From: JAHEAO01 sp942492375
GTDB taxonomy: Bacteria; Pseudomonadota; Alphaproteobacteria; Rhodobacterales; Rhodobacteraceae
Assembly: GCA_942492375.1 (NCBI GenBank)
Contig: CALOEL010000014.1
Location: forward strand, 186,001 to 250,000
Direction: 5' to 3'
DNA: 64,000 nucleotides
Every line of letters starts with the position of its first letter. The stretch's first letter is position 1. The position numbers and the translations under genes are program-made. The notes under the pieces were generated by a model. The model was not told the origin of the DNA, did no database searches, and saw nothing but the letters and a program-made list of their open reading frames with translations. Of the stretch, positions 43,560 through 52,820 are shown piece after piece.

Positions 43560-44471
43560 ATGGCAGACAAGGCACAGGCACGGCGCGGACTGGGACGCGG
43601 GTTGAGCGCGTTGATGGCCGATGTTGGCCCTGCTCAGGCCGAGGGTGACGAGTCGGCGCGGCGTCGCGGCGACATGGTCGTGCCGATCGAGAAGATCGAG
43701 GCGAACCCCGAACAGCCACGCCGGCAGTTCAGCCGCGAAAGCCTTGGAGAGCTAGCGCTTTCGATCCGGACGAAGGGCGTGTTGCAGCCACTGATTGTTC
43801 GGAAAAATCCAAAAAATCCAGATAGTTACGAGATCGTTGCCGGCGAAAGACGCTGGCGGGCGGCGCAGATGGCGCAATTGCACGAGCTGCCGGTTCTGGT
43901 GCGTGATTATTCCGACACCGAGGTCCTGGAAGTCGCGATCATCGAGAACATCCAGCGGTCCGATCTGAACCCGGTAGAAGAGGCGGCGGGCTATCGCCAG
44001 CTAATGGAGAAGTTCGGCCATACACAGGAAAAGCTGGCCGAGGCGCTGTCGAAAAGCCGCAGCCACATCGCCAACCTGATGCGGCTGTTGCAATTGCCCG
44101 AGGACGTGCTGGACATGGTGCGCCAGGGCCATCTGAGCGCCGGCCATGCTCGTGCGCTGATCACCACGGACGATCCGCTGAAGCTGGCGCGGCAGGTGAT
44201 TGCGAAACGGCTTTCTGTGCGCGAGACTGAAGATCTGGCAAGAGGCCCCCGGCCTGACGGAAGGCAGTCGAAGCCCGCCGCACCGCGTTCGAAGGATGCC
44301 GACACGGTCGCGCTGGAACAGGATCTTTCGGCCAACCTGAAGATGAAGGTGCAGATCAATCACAAGTCGGGCGGCGAAAGCGGCCAGCTGACGATCAGCT
44401 ATGGTACGATGGACGAGCTGGACGAGATCTGCCGCATCCTTACCGCTATGCCGAAGGACGCGTCCAGATGA
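43560..44471 (+). CDS. parB: Chromosome-partitioning protein ParB
   Basis: 303 residues. N-terminal ParA-activating peptide RRGLGRGLSALM. CTP-binding domain with NPEQPRRQF and GERRWRAAQ (box II). Central HTH around EKLAEALSKSRSHIANLMRLL. C-terminal dimerisation domain. It binds the three parS sites at 40.2-42.5 kb and spreads as a clamp. The last 26 bases overlap the convergent DUF454 gene. Confidence 0.97.
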   Translation: MADKAQARRGLGRGLSALMADVGPAQAEGDESARRRGDMVVPIEKIEANPEQPRRQFSRESLGELALSIRTKGVLQPLIVRKNPKNPDSYEIVAGERRWRAAQMAQLHELPVLVRDYSDTEVLEVAIIENIQRSDLNPVEEAAGYRQLMEKFGHTQEKLAEALSKSRSHIANLMRLLQLPEDVLDMVRQGHLSAGHARALITTDDPLKLARQVIAKRLSVRETEDLARGPRPDGRQSKPAAPRSKDADTVALEQDLSANLKMKVQINHKSGGESGQLTISYGTMDELDEICRILTAMPKDASR

Positions 44472-44799
44472 AGATCAGGACACCGGATAGCACGACAGCC
44501 TGAAGCGTCAGGATCTGCGGGCGAACCCCGATGAAGTAGGGAATGAGAAAGGCGAGCGCGATCGAGGCGGTCGCGAGCCTTTTTGCCGGCAGACTGATTG
44601 CGCCACTACGCTGCCAGTCGCGGATGGGAGGCCCGAGGCGGGGATGGTTCACGAGCCAGTCGTGCAAGCGTTCAGAGGATCGCGCGAAGCAGAAGACGGC
44701 CAGCAACAAAAGCGGCACAGTCGGCAGTAGTGGTAGAAACATTCCGATCACACCCAAGAGAAGGCTGAAAAGGCCGAATGTGATCCAGAGAAGCCTCAT
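44446..44799 (-). CDS. DUF454 (YbaN-like) membrane protein
   Basis: 117 residues from ATG 44799, which overlaps the hemW stop by one base (TGATG). A GTG at 44802 is also possible. Two to three membrane helices, with LLPTVPLLLLAVFCFARSS in the first half and NHPRLGPPIRDW after it, the DUF454 signature. Function unknown. Last gene of the rph-rdgB-hemW group. Confidence 0.88.
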   Translation of the reverse strand: MRLLWITFGLFSLLLGVIGMFLPLLPTVPLLLLAVFCFARSSERLHDWLVNHPRLGPPIRDWQRSGAISLPAKRLATASIALAFLIPYFIGVRPQILTLQAVVLSGVLIFIWTRPSA

Positions 44800-45959
44800 C
44801 ACGAGACCATCAGGCGCCGCAGGATTTCGTTCAATACCGCGCGGCCACCCTGCGTGGCTTTGAGTTGGTTGCCGGAAAGCTCTATTAGGTTAAGTTCACG
44901 TAAGCTAATGATTTCATTATAGTTCAATCGCTCTCCGCTGAAATCAGTGTATCGGTCGAGACCAACTCCCCCGGAGGTTCGAAGGCCCATCATCAGATAT
45001 TCCGCGCCGCGGTCAGCGGATGTCAGCGCCTCGCGCGGAAGTTCTCCGGATCCGGCTGACTCGACCATTTCCAGCCAGTGCCCCGGCTGCCTCGGCGTAT
45101 CGGTCGCGAAACGCTCACCCGCAAGCGTCAGTCGCCCATGGGCGCCGGGTCCGATGCCGATATAATCGCCGGATTGCCAGTAGATAAGGTTGTGCCGTGA
45201 CTCGGCGCCGGGCCGGGCGTGGTTCGAGATTTCGTAGGCAGGAAGGCCAGCGGCATCGCACAGCTCTTGCGTGGCGAAATACATGTCGGCGGCGACATCC
45301 TCGACCGGCAAGCCGGGCAGACGGCCACGGGCGAAACGATCGCCGAAGGCCGTCCCCTCCTCGATAGTGAGTTGGTAGAGCGAGAGATGATCGGCGGCCA
45401 TCGACAGCGCCTCCGCCAGTTCCAGCTTCCAATCCGACAGGCTCTGGTTCTGGCGGGCGTAGATCAGATCGAAACTGACGCGCTCGAATGTGTCACGGGC
45501 CAGATCGAAGGCCGCGCGCGCCTCGGCGACGGAATGCAGACGCCCGATTGCGCGCAGGTCGGTATCGTTCAGCGCCTGGATGCCGACCGAAACGCGGTTG
45601 ACCCCGGCATCGCGATATCCGCGGAATCTGCCAGCCTCGACAGAGGTCGGGTTCGCCTCCAGCGTCACCTCGAAGGAATTCGAGGTTGGCCAGGTGGCAC
45701 GGACCTTTTCCAGCACTGCCGCGACAAGCTCTGGCTGCATGAGGCTGGGCGTGCCTCCACCGACGAAAACAGTGTCTAACACACGGCCTTTCGTTTCAAT
45801 ACCCGCCCGATCGATCTCGGAAAGATAGGCGCGGCGCCAACGGTCCTGGTCAATCGACGCGGCGACATGGGAGTTAAAGTCGCAATAGGGGCATTTTGCC
45901 TGACAGAACGGCCAATGCAGGTAGAGGCCGAAACCGCCCTCTGGCCGCTGGTCAGTCAC
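44799..45959 (-). CDS. hemW: Radical SAM haem chaperone HemW
   Basis: 386 residues from GTG 45959. The radical-SAM cluster motif CxxxCxxC is Cys19, Cys23 and Cys26 (FCQAKCPYCDF), preceded by LYLHWPF. SVGIQALND and GIGPGAHGRL are HemW markers. HemN proper has a different N-terminus, so this is the HemW haem-binding branch rather than coproporphyrinogen oxidase. Overlaps rdgB by 8 bases. Confidence 0.94.
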   Translation of the reverse strand: MTDQRPEGGFGLYLHWPFCQAKCPYCDFNSHVAASIDQDRWRRAYLSEIDRAGIETKGRVLDTVFVGGGTPSLMQPELVAAVLEKVRATWPTSNSFEVTLEANPTSVEAGRFRGYRDAGVNRVSVGIQALNDTDLRAIGRLHSVAEARAAFDLARDTFERVSFDLIYARQNQSLSDWKLELAEALSMAADHLSLYQLTIEEGTAFGDRFARGRLPGLPVEDVAADMYFATQELCDAAGLPAYEISNHARPGAESRHNLIYWQSGDYIGIGPGAHGRLTLAGERFATDTPRQPGHWLEMVESAGSGELPREALTSADRGAEYLMMGLRTSGGVGLDRYTDFSGERLNYNEIISLRELNLIELSGNQLKATQGGRAVLNEILRRLMVS

Positions 45960-46560
45960 CGAAGACCGTCACGAGCTTTTCGAACGCCTTGGCGCGGTGG
46001 CTGATCTTGTTCTTTTGCCAGCGATCCATCTCGCCGAACGTCACGTCATAGCCGTCGGGCTGAAAGATCGGGTCGTAGCCATGACCCTGATCGCCGCGCA
46101 TCGGCCAGACGATCCGGCCTGGCATCGACCCTTCGAATACCTCGTCGTGGCCATCGGGCCAAGCCAGCACGAAGGTGCAACGGAACCGCGCGGTGCGGGG
46201 TTCGGGCGCATTCGCGGCTTCCAGCTTGACCCAGGTATCGGTCATCGCCTTGACGAAATCGCGGCCGCCGGGCGTTTCAGCCCAGTCGGCGGTGTGAACC
46301 CCGGGCGCGCCGTCCAATGCGTCGATCTCGATCCCGGAATCATCGGCCAGGGCGGGAAGGTTGGCGCCCTTTGCAGCGGCATGAGCCTTGAGCCGGGCAT
46401 TGCCGACAAAGGTCGTTTCGGTTTCCATCGGCTCGGGCAGGCCGAGTTCGGCGGCGGAAATCGCGGTAATCCCATGCGGTTTCAGCAACTGCTGGATCTC
46501 TTCCAGCTTGCCCTTGTTGTGCGTCGCGACCAACAGCTTGTCACCGGTGAAGCTTCGCAT
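45952..46560 (-). CDS. rdgB: XTP/dITP diphosphatase (RdgB/HAM1)
   Basis: 202 residues. Starts LLVATHNKGKLEEIQ and has LADDSGIEIDAL, GYDPIFQPDG and SHRAKAFEKL, all family motifs. It removes non-canonical purine NTPs from the pool. Starts one base after the rph stop region. Confidence 0.96.
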   Translation of the reverse strand: MRSFTGDKLLVATHNKGKLEEIQQLLKPHGITAISAAELGLPEPMETETTFVGNARLKAHAAAKGANLPALADDSGIEIDALDGAPGVHTADWAETPGGRDFVKAMTDTWVKLEAANAPEPRTARFRCTFVLAWPDGHDEVFEGSMPGRIVWPMRGDQGHGYDPIFQPDGYDVTFGEMDRWQKNKISHRAKAFEKLVTVFGD

Positions 46561-46561
46561 G

Positions 46562-47275
46562 TCAGGCCACCGCCGCCTTCTGCGCGGCGACCAGATTCGC
46601 CACGCCCTTGTCGGCGAGGTCGAGCAGCTGCGCCATCTGATCGCGAGAGAAGGTCGCCCCCTCCGCAGACATCTGCACCTCGATCAGCCGGCCTGATCCC
46701 GTCATCACGAAATTTCCGTCAACGCCGGCCTCGCTGTCTTCGGGATAGTCGAGGTCCAGCACCGGCTGGCCGGCATAGATGCCGCAGCTGACCGCGGCAA
46801 CGGGATCGACCAGCGGATCGGAAATCACATCGCCCGCTTTCATCAGCTTGTCTACCGCCAGCTTCAAGGCGACCCAGCCGCCGGTGATCGCGGCGCAGCG
46901 GGTGCCGCCATCGGCCTGAATGACGTCGCAATCAACGGTGATCTGGCGTTCGCCCAGTGCGACCCGGTCCACCCCGGCGCGCAGAGAGCGGCCGATCAAG
47001 CGCTGGATTTCCACCGTCCGGCCACCCTGCTTGCCCGCAGTCGCCTCGCGCCGCATCCGGCTGCCGGTCGAGCGCGGCAACATCCCGTATTCCGCGGTCA
47101 CCCAGCCGAGCCCCGAATTCTTGAGGAAGGGCGGCACGCGTTCCTCGAGCGAGGCGGTGCAGAGAACGTGGGTATCGCCAATCCGGATCAGGCACGAGCC
47201 TTCGGCATGTTTTGTGACTCCGGTCTCGATTGAAACCGGGCGCATTTCGCTTACATTCCTGCCAGAAGGCCGCAT
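46562..47275 (-). CDS. rph: Ribonuclease PH
   Basis: 237 residues from MRPSGRNVSEMRPVSIE at 47275. An in-frame start at 47410 would overlap hrcA. Phosphorolytic 3' exonuclease that trims tRNA ends: RSLRAGVDR, DCDVIQADGGTRCAAITGG and the terminal ATFSRDQMAQLLDLA. Head of the rph-rdgB-hemW-DUF454 group, divergent from hrcA. Confidence 0.97.
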   Translation of the reverse strand: MRPSGRNVSEMRPVSIETGVTKHAEGSCLIRIGDTHVLCTASLEERVPPFLKNSGLGWVTAEYGMLPRSTGSRMRREATAGKQGGRTVEIQRLIGRSLRAGVDRVALGERQITVDCDVIQADGGTRCAAITGGWVALKLAVDKLMKAGDVISDPLVDPVAAVSCGIYAGQPVLDLDYPEDSEAGVDGNFVMTGSGRLIEVQMSAEGATFSRDQMAQLLDLADKGVANLVAAQKAAVA

Positions 47276-47337
47276 CGGATGTCCTTTCTTCGTGATGGGC
47301 TGACATATCCGTGCGCGGCGCGGCGGCGCAACCCCGA

Positions 47338-47365
47338 TTGACGCCTCTATCACAACCTCTTTAAT
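47338..47365 (+). promoter_or_regulatory. Candidate sigma-70 promoter of hrcA
   Basis: TTGACG (47338-47343) and TTTAAT (47360-47365) at 16-base spacing, about 28 bases before the hrcA ATG. No CIRCE inverted repeat is seen here. Confidence 0.45.
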
Positions 47366-47393
47366 TGGTGGGCCCAACGGACCCCAAGGCCAG

Positions 47394-48458
47394 ATGAACG
47401 ACGGAAGCAAACTGCTGGACGAGATGAACGACCGCTCGCGCGAAGTGTTTCGCCGCGTTGTCGAAAGCTATCTGGACAGCGGCGATCCGGTGGGCTCGCG
47501 CACGCTGACCCGCGCGATGAGCCAGAAGGTCAGCGCCGCAACGATCCGCAATGTGATGCAGGACCTCGAATATCTCGGCCTTCTGGGAAGCCCGCATGTG
47601 TCGGCGGGACGGATACCGACACAACTGGGATTGCGGATGTTCGTAGACGGGCTTCTGGAAGTCGGGAACCTGAACGCCGAGGACCGCGAGAAGATCGACG
47701 CGACGCTTGGCGCGAATGAGCGCGACGTCGGCACGATGCTGGATCGCGTCGGATCGGCGCTGTCAGGCCTGACCCAGGGCGCCAGCCTTGTGCTGGCGCC
47801 GAAACACGAAGCCCCGATCCGGCACATCGAATTCGTCAGCCTCGGCCATGACCGGGCTCTGGTGGTGCTGGTCCATGGCGACGGCCATGTGGAAAACCGC
47901 GTCTTCACGCCGCCGCCGGGCCAGACGCCGTCCTCGATGCGTGAGGCGGCGAACTTTCTGAATGCGCTGGCCGAGGGCAAGACCCTGACCGACTTGCGCG
48001 GCGCGATAAAGACCGAGATCGGAAAACGGCGACAGGAGATCGACTCTCTGGCGCAGGATCTTGTGAACAGCGGCCTTGCCGTGTGGGAGAGCGAGGGCGA
48101 ATCATACGAGCGCCTGATTGTCCGCGGCCGTGCGAATCTGTTGGCCGAAGAGGGGCCCGCCGAGGATCTGGAGCGTATCAAGGTTCTCTTCGATGACCTT
48201 GAACGCAAGCGCGATATCGCCGAATTCCTTGCATTGACGGAAGAGGGCGAAGGGGTGCGTATATTTATCGGCTCGGAGAACAAACTTTTCTCACTTTCGG
48301 GTTCCTCTTTGGTGGTCAGTCCATATATGAACGCTGATCGAAAAGTTATCGGAGCGGTTGGCGTGATCGGGCCGACCCGGCTGAATTACGGGCGGATCGT
48401 GCCGATCGTCGATTACACGGCGCAACTGGTCGGCAAGCTGTTGACCGACCGGGGTTGA
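47394..48458 (+). CDS. hrcA: Heat-inducible transcription repressor HrcA
   Basis: 354 residues. N-terminal winged helix (DSGDPVGSRTLTRAMSQKVSAATIRNVM), SPHVSAGRIPT, and the C-terminal IGPTRLNYGRIVPIVDY, the family's end motif. It represses groESL through CIRCE operators elsewhere. Followed closely by grpE. dnaK is not adjacent. Confidence 0.96.
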   Translation: MNDGSKLLDEMNDRSREVFRRVVESYLDSGDPVGSRTLTRAMSQKVSAATIRNVMQDLEYLGLLGSPHVSAGRIPTQLGLRMFVDGLLEVGNLNAEDREKIDATLGANERDVGTMLDRVGSALSGLTQGASLVLAPKHEAPIRHIEFVSLGHDRALVVLVHGDGHVENRVFTPPPGQTPSSMREAANFLNALAEGKTLTDLRGAIKTEIGKRRQEIDSLAQDLVNSGLAVWESEGESYERLIVRGRANLLAEEGPAEDLERIKVLFDDLERKRDIAEFLALTEEGEGVRIFIGSENKLFSLSGSSLVVSPYMNADRKVIGAVGVIGPTRLNYGRIVPIVDYTAQLVGKLLTDRG

Positions 48459-48469
48459 AGGAAAAGCAG

Positions 48470-49033
48470 ATGGCCGAGGCAAAGAAAGACATCATCGACG
48501 ATATCGAGGAGACCCTCGACGACATGGCCGATGGGGACATTCTGGACGACCTGCAGGACGACCTTGACGAAATCGATACGTTGCGCGCAGAGCGCGACGA
48601 ATTTCGCGACAGGTTCATGCGGGCGCTGGCCGATGCCGAGAACACGCGCAAGCGCGGCGAACGCGACAGACGCGAGGCCGAGCAGTATGGCGGTTCGAAG
48701 CTGGCCCGTGACTTGCTGCCTGTCTATGACAACATGAAGCGTGCGCTTGACGCGGTCGGCGACGACCAGCGCGAAGCCTCGAAGGCGCTGATCGAGGGCA
48801 TCGAATTGACGATGCGCGAGTTGCTGAACGTTTTCCAGAAGCACGGGATCGAGCGTGTCGTGCCGGAAGTCGGCGACAAGTTCGATCCGCAGATGCACGA
48901 GGCGATGTTCGAGGCGCCCCTGCCCGGAACCAAGGCGGGCGAGATCATCCAGGTGATGACCGTCGGCTTCCTGCTGCACGACAGGCTGCTGCGCCCGGCA
49001 CAGGTCGGGGTTTCCTCCAACACCGCCGGCTGA
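48470..49033 (+). CDS. grpE: Nucleotide exchange factor GrpE
   Basis: 187 residues from MAEAKKDIIDDIEETL at 48470, with AAGGAAAAG upstream. Acidic N-terminus, long coiled-coil helix (LRAERDEFRDRFMRALADAENTRKR), then the beta domain HGIERVVPEVGDKFDPQMHEAM and GFLLHDRLLRPAQVGVS. Releases ADP from DnaK. The last residues (SSNTAG) are short compared with enterobacterial GrpE. Confidence 0.96.
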   Translation: MAEAKKDIIDDIEETLDDMADGDILDDLQDDLDEIDTLRAERDEFRDRFMRALADAENTRKRGERDRREAEQYGGSKLARDLLPVYDNMKRALDAVGDDQREASKALIEGIELTMRELLNVFQKHGIERVVPEVGDKFDPQMHEAMFEAPLPGTKAGEIIQVMTVGFLLHDRLLRPAQVGVSSNTAG

Positions 49034-49121
49034 CGCACATCGCGTTGAACCGGATGCTGGGATAAACCGTTCCCCTCCTGACTGTGCGCCGAGGTGGCGC
49101 AACAGAAACGGAGGACATCGC

Positions 49122-49292
49122 ATGACCAGGAAATTTCTCTACGTGACGTATTTCGGTGCGGCGCTTACCCTCTCCGCCTGTGGAGACACGGCGGGCGAGC
49201 GTGCCGCGACTGGCGGGCTCGGCGGCCTTGCGGTTGCGGGGCCTGTCGGCGCGGCTGCGGGTGCGACCGCGGGCGCAGTGACCGCGAACTAG
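49122..49292 (+). CDS. Small Gly/Ala-rich lipoprotein (56 aa)
   Basis: Reads MTRKFLYVTYFGAALTLSAC, then about 36 residues rich in Gly, Ala, Thr and Val, ending VTAN. LSAC is a good lipobox, so the mature protein would be only about 37 residues anchored by its N-terminal Cys. GGAGG stands 8 bases before the ATG. The GxxxG-like repeats resemble glycine-zipper segments. The stop overlaps the mutS stop tail to tail. No function can be named. Too short to be picked up by most ORF callers. Confidence 0.7.
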   Translation: MTRKFLYVTYFGAALTLSACGDTAGERAATGGLGGLAVAGPVGAAAGATAGAVTAN

Positions 49293-51955
49293 CCGCGCAC
49301 GCCGTCTTCTTCAACAAGCGCGCGCAGTTCGTAGATCAGGCTGAGCGCATCCAGGGGCGTGAGTTCATCCGGGTGTATCTTGGAAAGCCGCTGTTCGGCG
49401 GGAGATGGCCCGCGCGAGGGTGCCGGCGCGGCCGGTACCGTCGAGAACAACGGCAGATCGTCGATCAGCGCCTTCTGCTTGGCGCCGCCTTCGCGCTCGC
49501 CCCGCTCCAAAGCGTCGAGCACGACGCGCGCCCGCTCTACAACGGCCGGCGGCAAGCCGGCCAGCTTGGCCACCTGAACACCGTAGGACCGGTCGGCAGC
49601 GCCCTTCCGCACCTCGTGAAGGAAGACGACATCGCCCTCCCATTCCTTGACGGAGACGGTGGCGTTCTCGACGCCGGGCAGCTTTTCCGCCAGTCGGGTC
49701 AGTTCGTGATAATGGGTTGCGAAAAGCGCGCGACAGCCATTCGCGTCATGCAGATGCTCAAGCGTGGCCCAGGCGATCGAAAGCCCGTCATAGGTCGCGG
49801 TGCCGCGCCCGATCTCGTCCAGGATGACCAGGGCGCGGTCGTCGGCCTGGTTCAGGATCGCGGCGGTTTCGACCATCTCGACCATGAAGGTCGAGCGCCC
49901 CCGCGCAAGATCATCCGATGCGCCGACCCGGCTGAAGACCTGCGAGACCAGACCGACATGCGCGGAATCCGCCGGCACGAAGCCGCCCATCTGCGCGAGA
50001 ATGGCGATCAGGGCGTTCTGGCGCAGGAAGGTCGATTTGCCCGCCATATTGGGCCCGGTCAGCAGCCATATCGCGGCGCCTTCCGACCCATCGGCAAGAC
50101 CGCAGTCATTCGCGATGAACGGCGCCGCGCCCTGTTTGCGCAGCGCGGCCTCGACGACGGGATGCCGCCCGTTCGCGATCTCGAATGCGCGGCTGTCATC
50201 GACCTGCGGACGCACCCAGTTCTCTGCCGCCGCGAGATCCGCGATCGCGGCGGCGAGGTCGATCTCGGCCAATGCCCGAGCCGCCGCCGCGATCTGAGCG
50301 GCCTGATCCAAAACGCTGCGCGAAAGGCCTTCATAGAGCCGCTTTTCAATCTCCAGCGCGTGGTTTCCGGCATTCAGGATCTTGGTTTCCATTTCGGATA
50401 GAGGAACGGTGGTGAACCGGACCTGGTTCACGGTGGTTTGCCGGTGGATGAAGGTTTCCGACAGCGGCGGCGAGAGCATCTTTTCGGCGTGGGTCGCGGT
50501 GGTTTCGATGAAATAGCCCAGCACATTGTTGTGCTTGATCTTCAAGGAAGCGATGCCGGTATCGCGGATGTAGTCGGCCTGCATCGCGGCGATCACGCTG
50601 CGCCCCTCGTCTCGTAGCTTGCGCGCCTCGTCCAGATCCGGGTCATGGGCCTTGGCAATGAAGCCGCCATCCCGGGAAAGCAGCGGCGGCTCTGCTACGA
50701 GGGCTGCGTCAAGCAGACCGGTCAGCCTTGAATGACCAGTCAAATCCTTCGCCGCTTCGGCGATTAGATCCGGCAGCTCTCCTCTACCCAAACGGGACGC
50801 GATCATCTCTGCCTGCAGCAGACCGTTGCGAATGGCGGCCAGATCCCGCGGGCCACCGCGATCAAGCGCCAGCCGCGATAGGGCGCGGTCAATATCCGGA
50901 ACCTTGCGCAGATCGGATCGCAGGTCGTCGCGCAAGCGCGCACTGTCGAACATCAAGGAAACCGCATCCAGCCGAGCGTGAATGACCGCAAGATCGCGCG
51001 ACGGGCTGGACAGCCGTCGTTCCAGCAGACGGGCACCGCCCGATGTCACGCTTCGGTCGATAACGGCGATCAGCGATCCGTCGCGACCGCCGGACAGGCT
51101 TTGCGTCAGTTCGAGATTGCGCCGTGTCGCGGCGTCGATCTGCACCGCGCCGCCCGCGTGTTCCCTTACCGGCGACCGCAGAAGCGGCAGTTTGCCCTTT
51201 TGGGTGATGTCGAGATAGTCGACGATGGCGCCCATCGCCCCTAGCTCGGCCCGCCCGAAGGCGCCGTAGGCGTCGATCGAACCGACCGCGAACAACGCGC
51301 AAAGCTTCGACGTGGCCGCGCCGCTGTCGAAACTGCCGCGCGCCAGCGGCGTGCAGGCGGCACCGGATTCCGTCACTAACTCGGCCAGATCGGCCTCTTG
51401 TGCTTCGGAAATCACCAGTTCTCTGGGCGCCAGCCGGGCGAGTTCCGGCGCGAGGCGCAGACGCGGGCAGGGCAGGACGTGAAACTCGCCCGTAGAGATA
51501 TCCACCCAGGCCAGCGCGCCCTCGTCGCGCACCTCGGAGAAGGCGGCAAGGAAATTATTCCGTCGCGCTTCCAGCAGGCTTTCCTCGGTCAGCGTGCCAG
51601 GAGTGACCAACCGCACAACGCCGCGTCGAACGACGGACTTGGAGCCGCGTTTCTTCGCCTCGGCCGGGTCCTCCATCTGCTCGCATACGGCGACGCGAAA
51701 CCCCTTGCGGATCAGCGTCAGCAGGTAGCCTTCGGCCGAATGAACCGGGACACCGCACATCGGGATGTCCTCTCCGAGATGCTTGCCGCGCTTGGTCAGC
51801 GCAATGTCGAGCGCTGCGGCGGCGGCCACGGCATCTTCAAAGAACATCTCGTAGAAATCGCCCATCCGGTAGAACAGAAGCGCATCCTTGTGCGCTTCCT
51901 TGATCTCCAGGAATTGCGCCATCATCGGCGTTACGGCTGCATTGGCGACGGTCAA
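49289..51955 (-). CDS. mutS: DNA mismatch repair protein MutS
   Basis: 888 residues. Mismatch-wedging Phe34 and Glu36 in MGDFYEMF, the clamp and lever domains, Walker A GPNMAGKSTF, Walker B LVILDEIGRGT, and FATHYHELT. The start TTG 51955 has a GGGGGG ribosome-like site. ATG 51925 or 51922 would shorten it by 10-11 residues without an upstream site. Detects base mismatches and recruits MutL. Confidence 0.97.
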   Translation of the reverse strand: MTVANAAVTPMMAQFLEIKEAHKDALLFYRMGDFYEMFFEDAVAAAAALDIALTKRGKHLGEDIPMCGVPVHSAEGYLLTLIRKGFRVAVCEQMEDPAEAKKRGSKSVVRRGVVRLVTPGTLTEESLLEARRNNFLAAFSEVRDEGALAWVDISTGEFHVLPCPRLRLAPELARLAPRELVISEAQEADLAELVTESGAACTPLARGSFDSGAATSKLCALFAVGSIDAYGAFGRAELGAMGAIVDYLDITQKGKLPLLRSPVREHAGGAVQIDAATRRNLELTQSLSGGRDGSLIAVIDRSVTSGGARLLERRLSSPSRDLAVIHARLDAVSLMFDSARLRDDLRSDLRKVPDIDRALSRLALDRGGPRDLAAIRNGLLQAEMIASRLGRGELPDLIAEAAKDLTGHSRLTGLLDAALVAEPPLLSRDGGFIAKAHDPDLDEARKLRDEGRSVIAAMQADYIRDTGIASLKIKHNNVLGYFIETTATHAEKMLSPPLSETFIHRQTTVNQVRFTTVPLSEMETKILNAGNHALEIEKRLYEGLSRSVLDQAAQIAAAARALAEIDLAAAIADLAAAENWVRPQVDDSRAFEIANGRHPVVEAALRKQGAAPFIANDCGLADGSEGAAIWLLTGPNMAGKSTFLRQNALIAILAQMGGFVPADSAHVGLVSQVFSRVGASDDLARGRSTFMVEMVETAAILNQADDRALVILDEIGRGTATYDGLSIAWATLEHLHDANGCRALFATHYHELTRLAEKLPGVENATVSVKEWEGDVVFLHEVRKGAADRSYGVQVAKLAGLPPAVVERARVVLDALERGEREGGAKQKALIDDLPLFSTVPAAPAPSRGPSPAEQRLSKIHPDELTPLDALSLIYELRALVEEDGVRG

Positions 51956-52027
51956 GGTTTCCCCCCGGATCTTGTCCGGCGACCATACAAAGCCGGGAAT
52001 CGGGGGGAAAGCCGGAAATGCGGCGGC

Positions 52028-52678
52028 TCAGTGACCGATGAACGGTGCGTCGGACCCCCATAGCTGGCGCACGCGCTCGTCGCGGCCGCAGGCATCGCGG
52101 TAGAACTTGTAGGCCGAGGCCTTCGACTTCGGACCGGCCCGGGTCAGCACAAGATCTGAGCTCTTGTAGTAATCCTGGTGATAGGCTTCCGCGTCGGTGA
52201 AGGTCGAGGCGGGCAGGATCGGGGTGACGATCTTCTGTCCAAGTTCGGCCTTCGCTTGGGCCAGAGCCTTCTGCGCCGTTGCCTGTTCCGCTTTGTCAGA
52301 GACGAAGATTGCGGTGCGATAGCTGCTGCCCCGGTCGCAGAACTGGCCTCCGGCATCGGTCGGGTCGATCGACCGCAGGAACAGGTTCAGCAGCTGCTGA
52401 TAGCTGATCTGAGCCGGGTCATATTCGATCCGGACAGCCTCGTAATGCCCGGTGCCGCCCTTGGTCACCTGCTTGTAGGTGGGGTTCTGGGTGGTGCCCC
52501 CGGTATAGCCGCTGACGACTTCGCGCACGCCCTTGACCTTCTCAAAGTCTGCTTCGACGCACCAGAAACAGCCCCCCGCAACGATCGCGGTTTCCGCGTG
52601 GCTTCGGGTGGCGACGAATGTCAGGCCGCACATCATCGCGACGGCCAGAAGCAAACTTTGGACTTTCGACATCGGCAT
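52028..52678 (-). CDS. msrA: Peptide methionine-(S)-S-oxide reductase, secreted form
   Basis: 216 residues with a signal peptide of about 28 (LLLAVAMMCGLTFVATRSHA), so the enzyme should act in the periplasm, unlike cytoplasmic MsrA. Catalytic Cys37 lies in AGGCFWCVEADF, with YTGG, GHYEAVRIEYDP and FCDRGSSYRTAI following. Repairs methionine-S-sulfoxide in proteins. AGGAGG is 6 bases before ATG 52678. Confidence 0.94.
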   Translation of the reverse strand: MPMSKVQSLLLAVAMMCGLTFVATRSHAETAIVAGGCFWCVEADFEKVKGVREVVSGYTGGTTQNPTYKQVTKGGTGHYEAVRIEYDPAQISYQQLLNLFLRSIDPTDAGGQFCDRGSSYRTAIFVSDKAEQATAQKALAQAKAELGQKIVTPILPASTFTDAEAYHQDYYKSSDLVLTRAGPKSKASAYKFYRDACGRDERVRQLWGSDAPFIGH

Positions 52679-52820
52679 GGGTTTCCTCCTGTTTCCGGAA
52701 CCATGTAGCGTAACGGCCCGGCGGCCAATTCACGGAGCCGTCACCTCACGTCACGGTGATGGGATTTTACCTCTTGGCGCGGGACCGGACGGCGGTTAGC
52801 GTCCGGCCAAGGAGGCGCCG

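Noticed and set aside
47276..47393. CIRCE element upstream of hrcA
   Set aside because: No TTAGCACTC/GAGTGCTAA inverted repeat is present in the divergent region.
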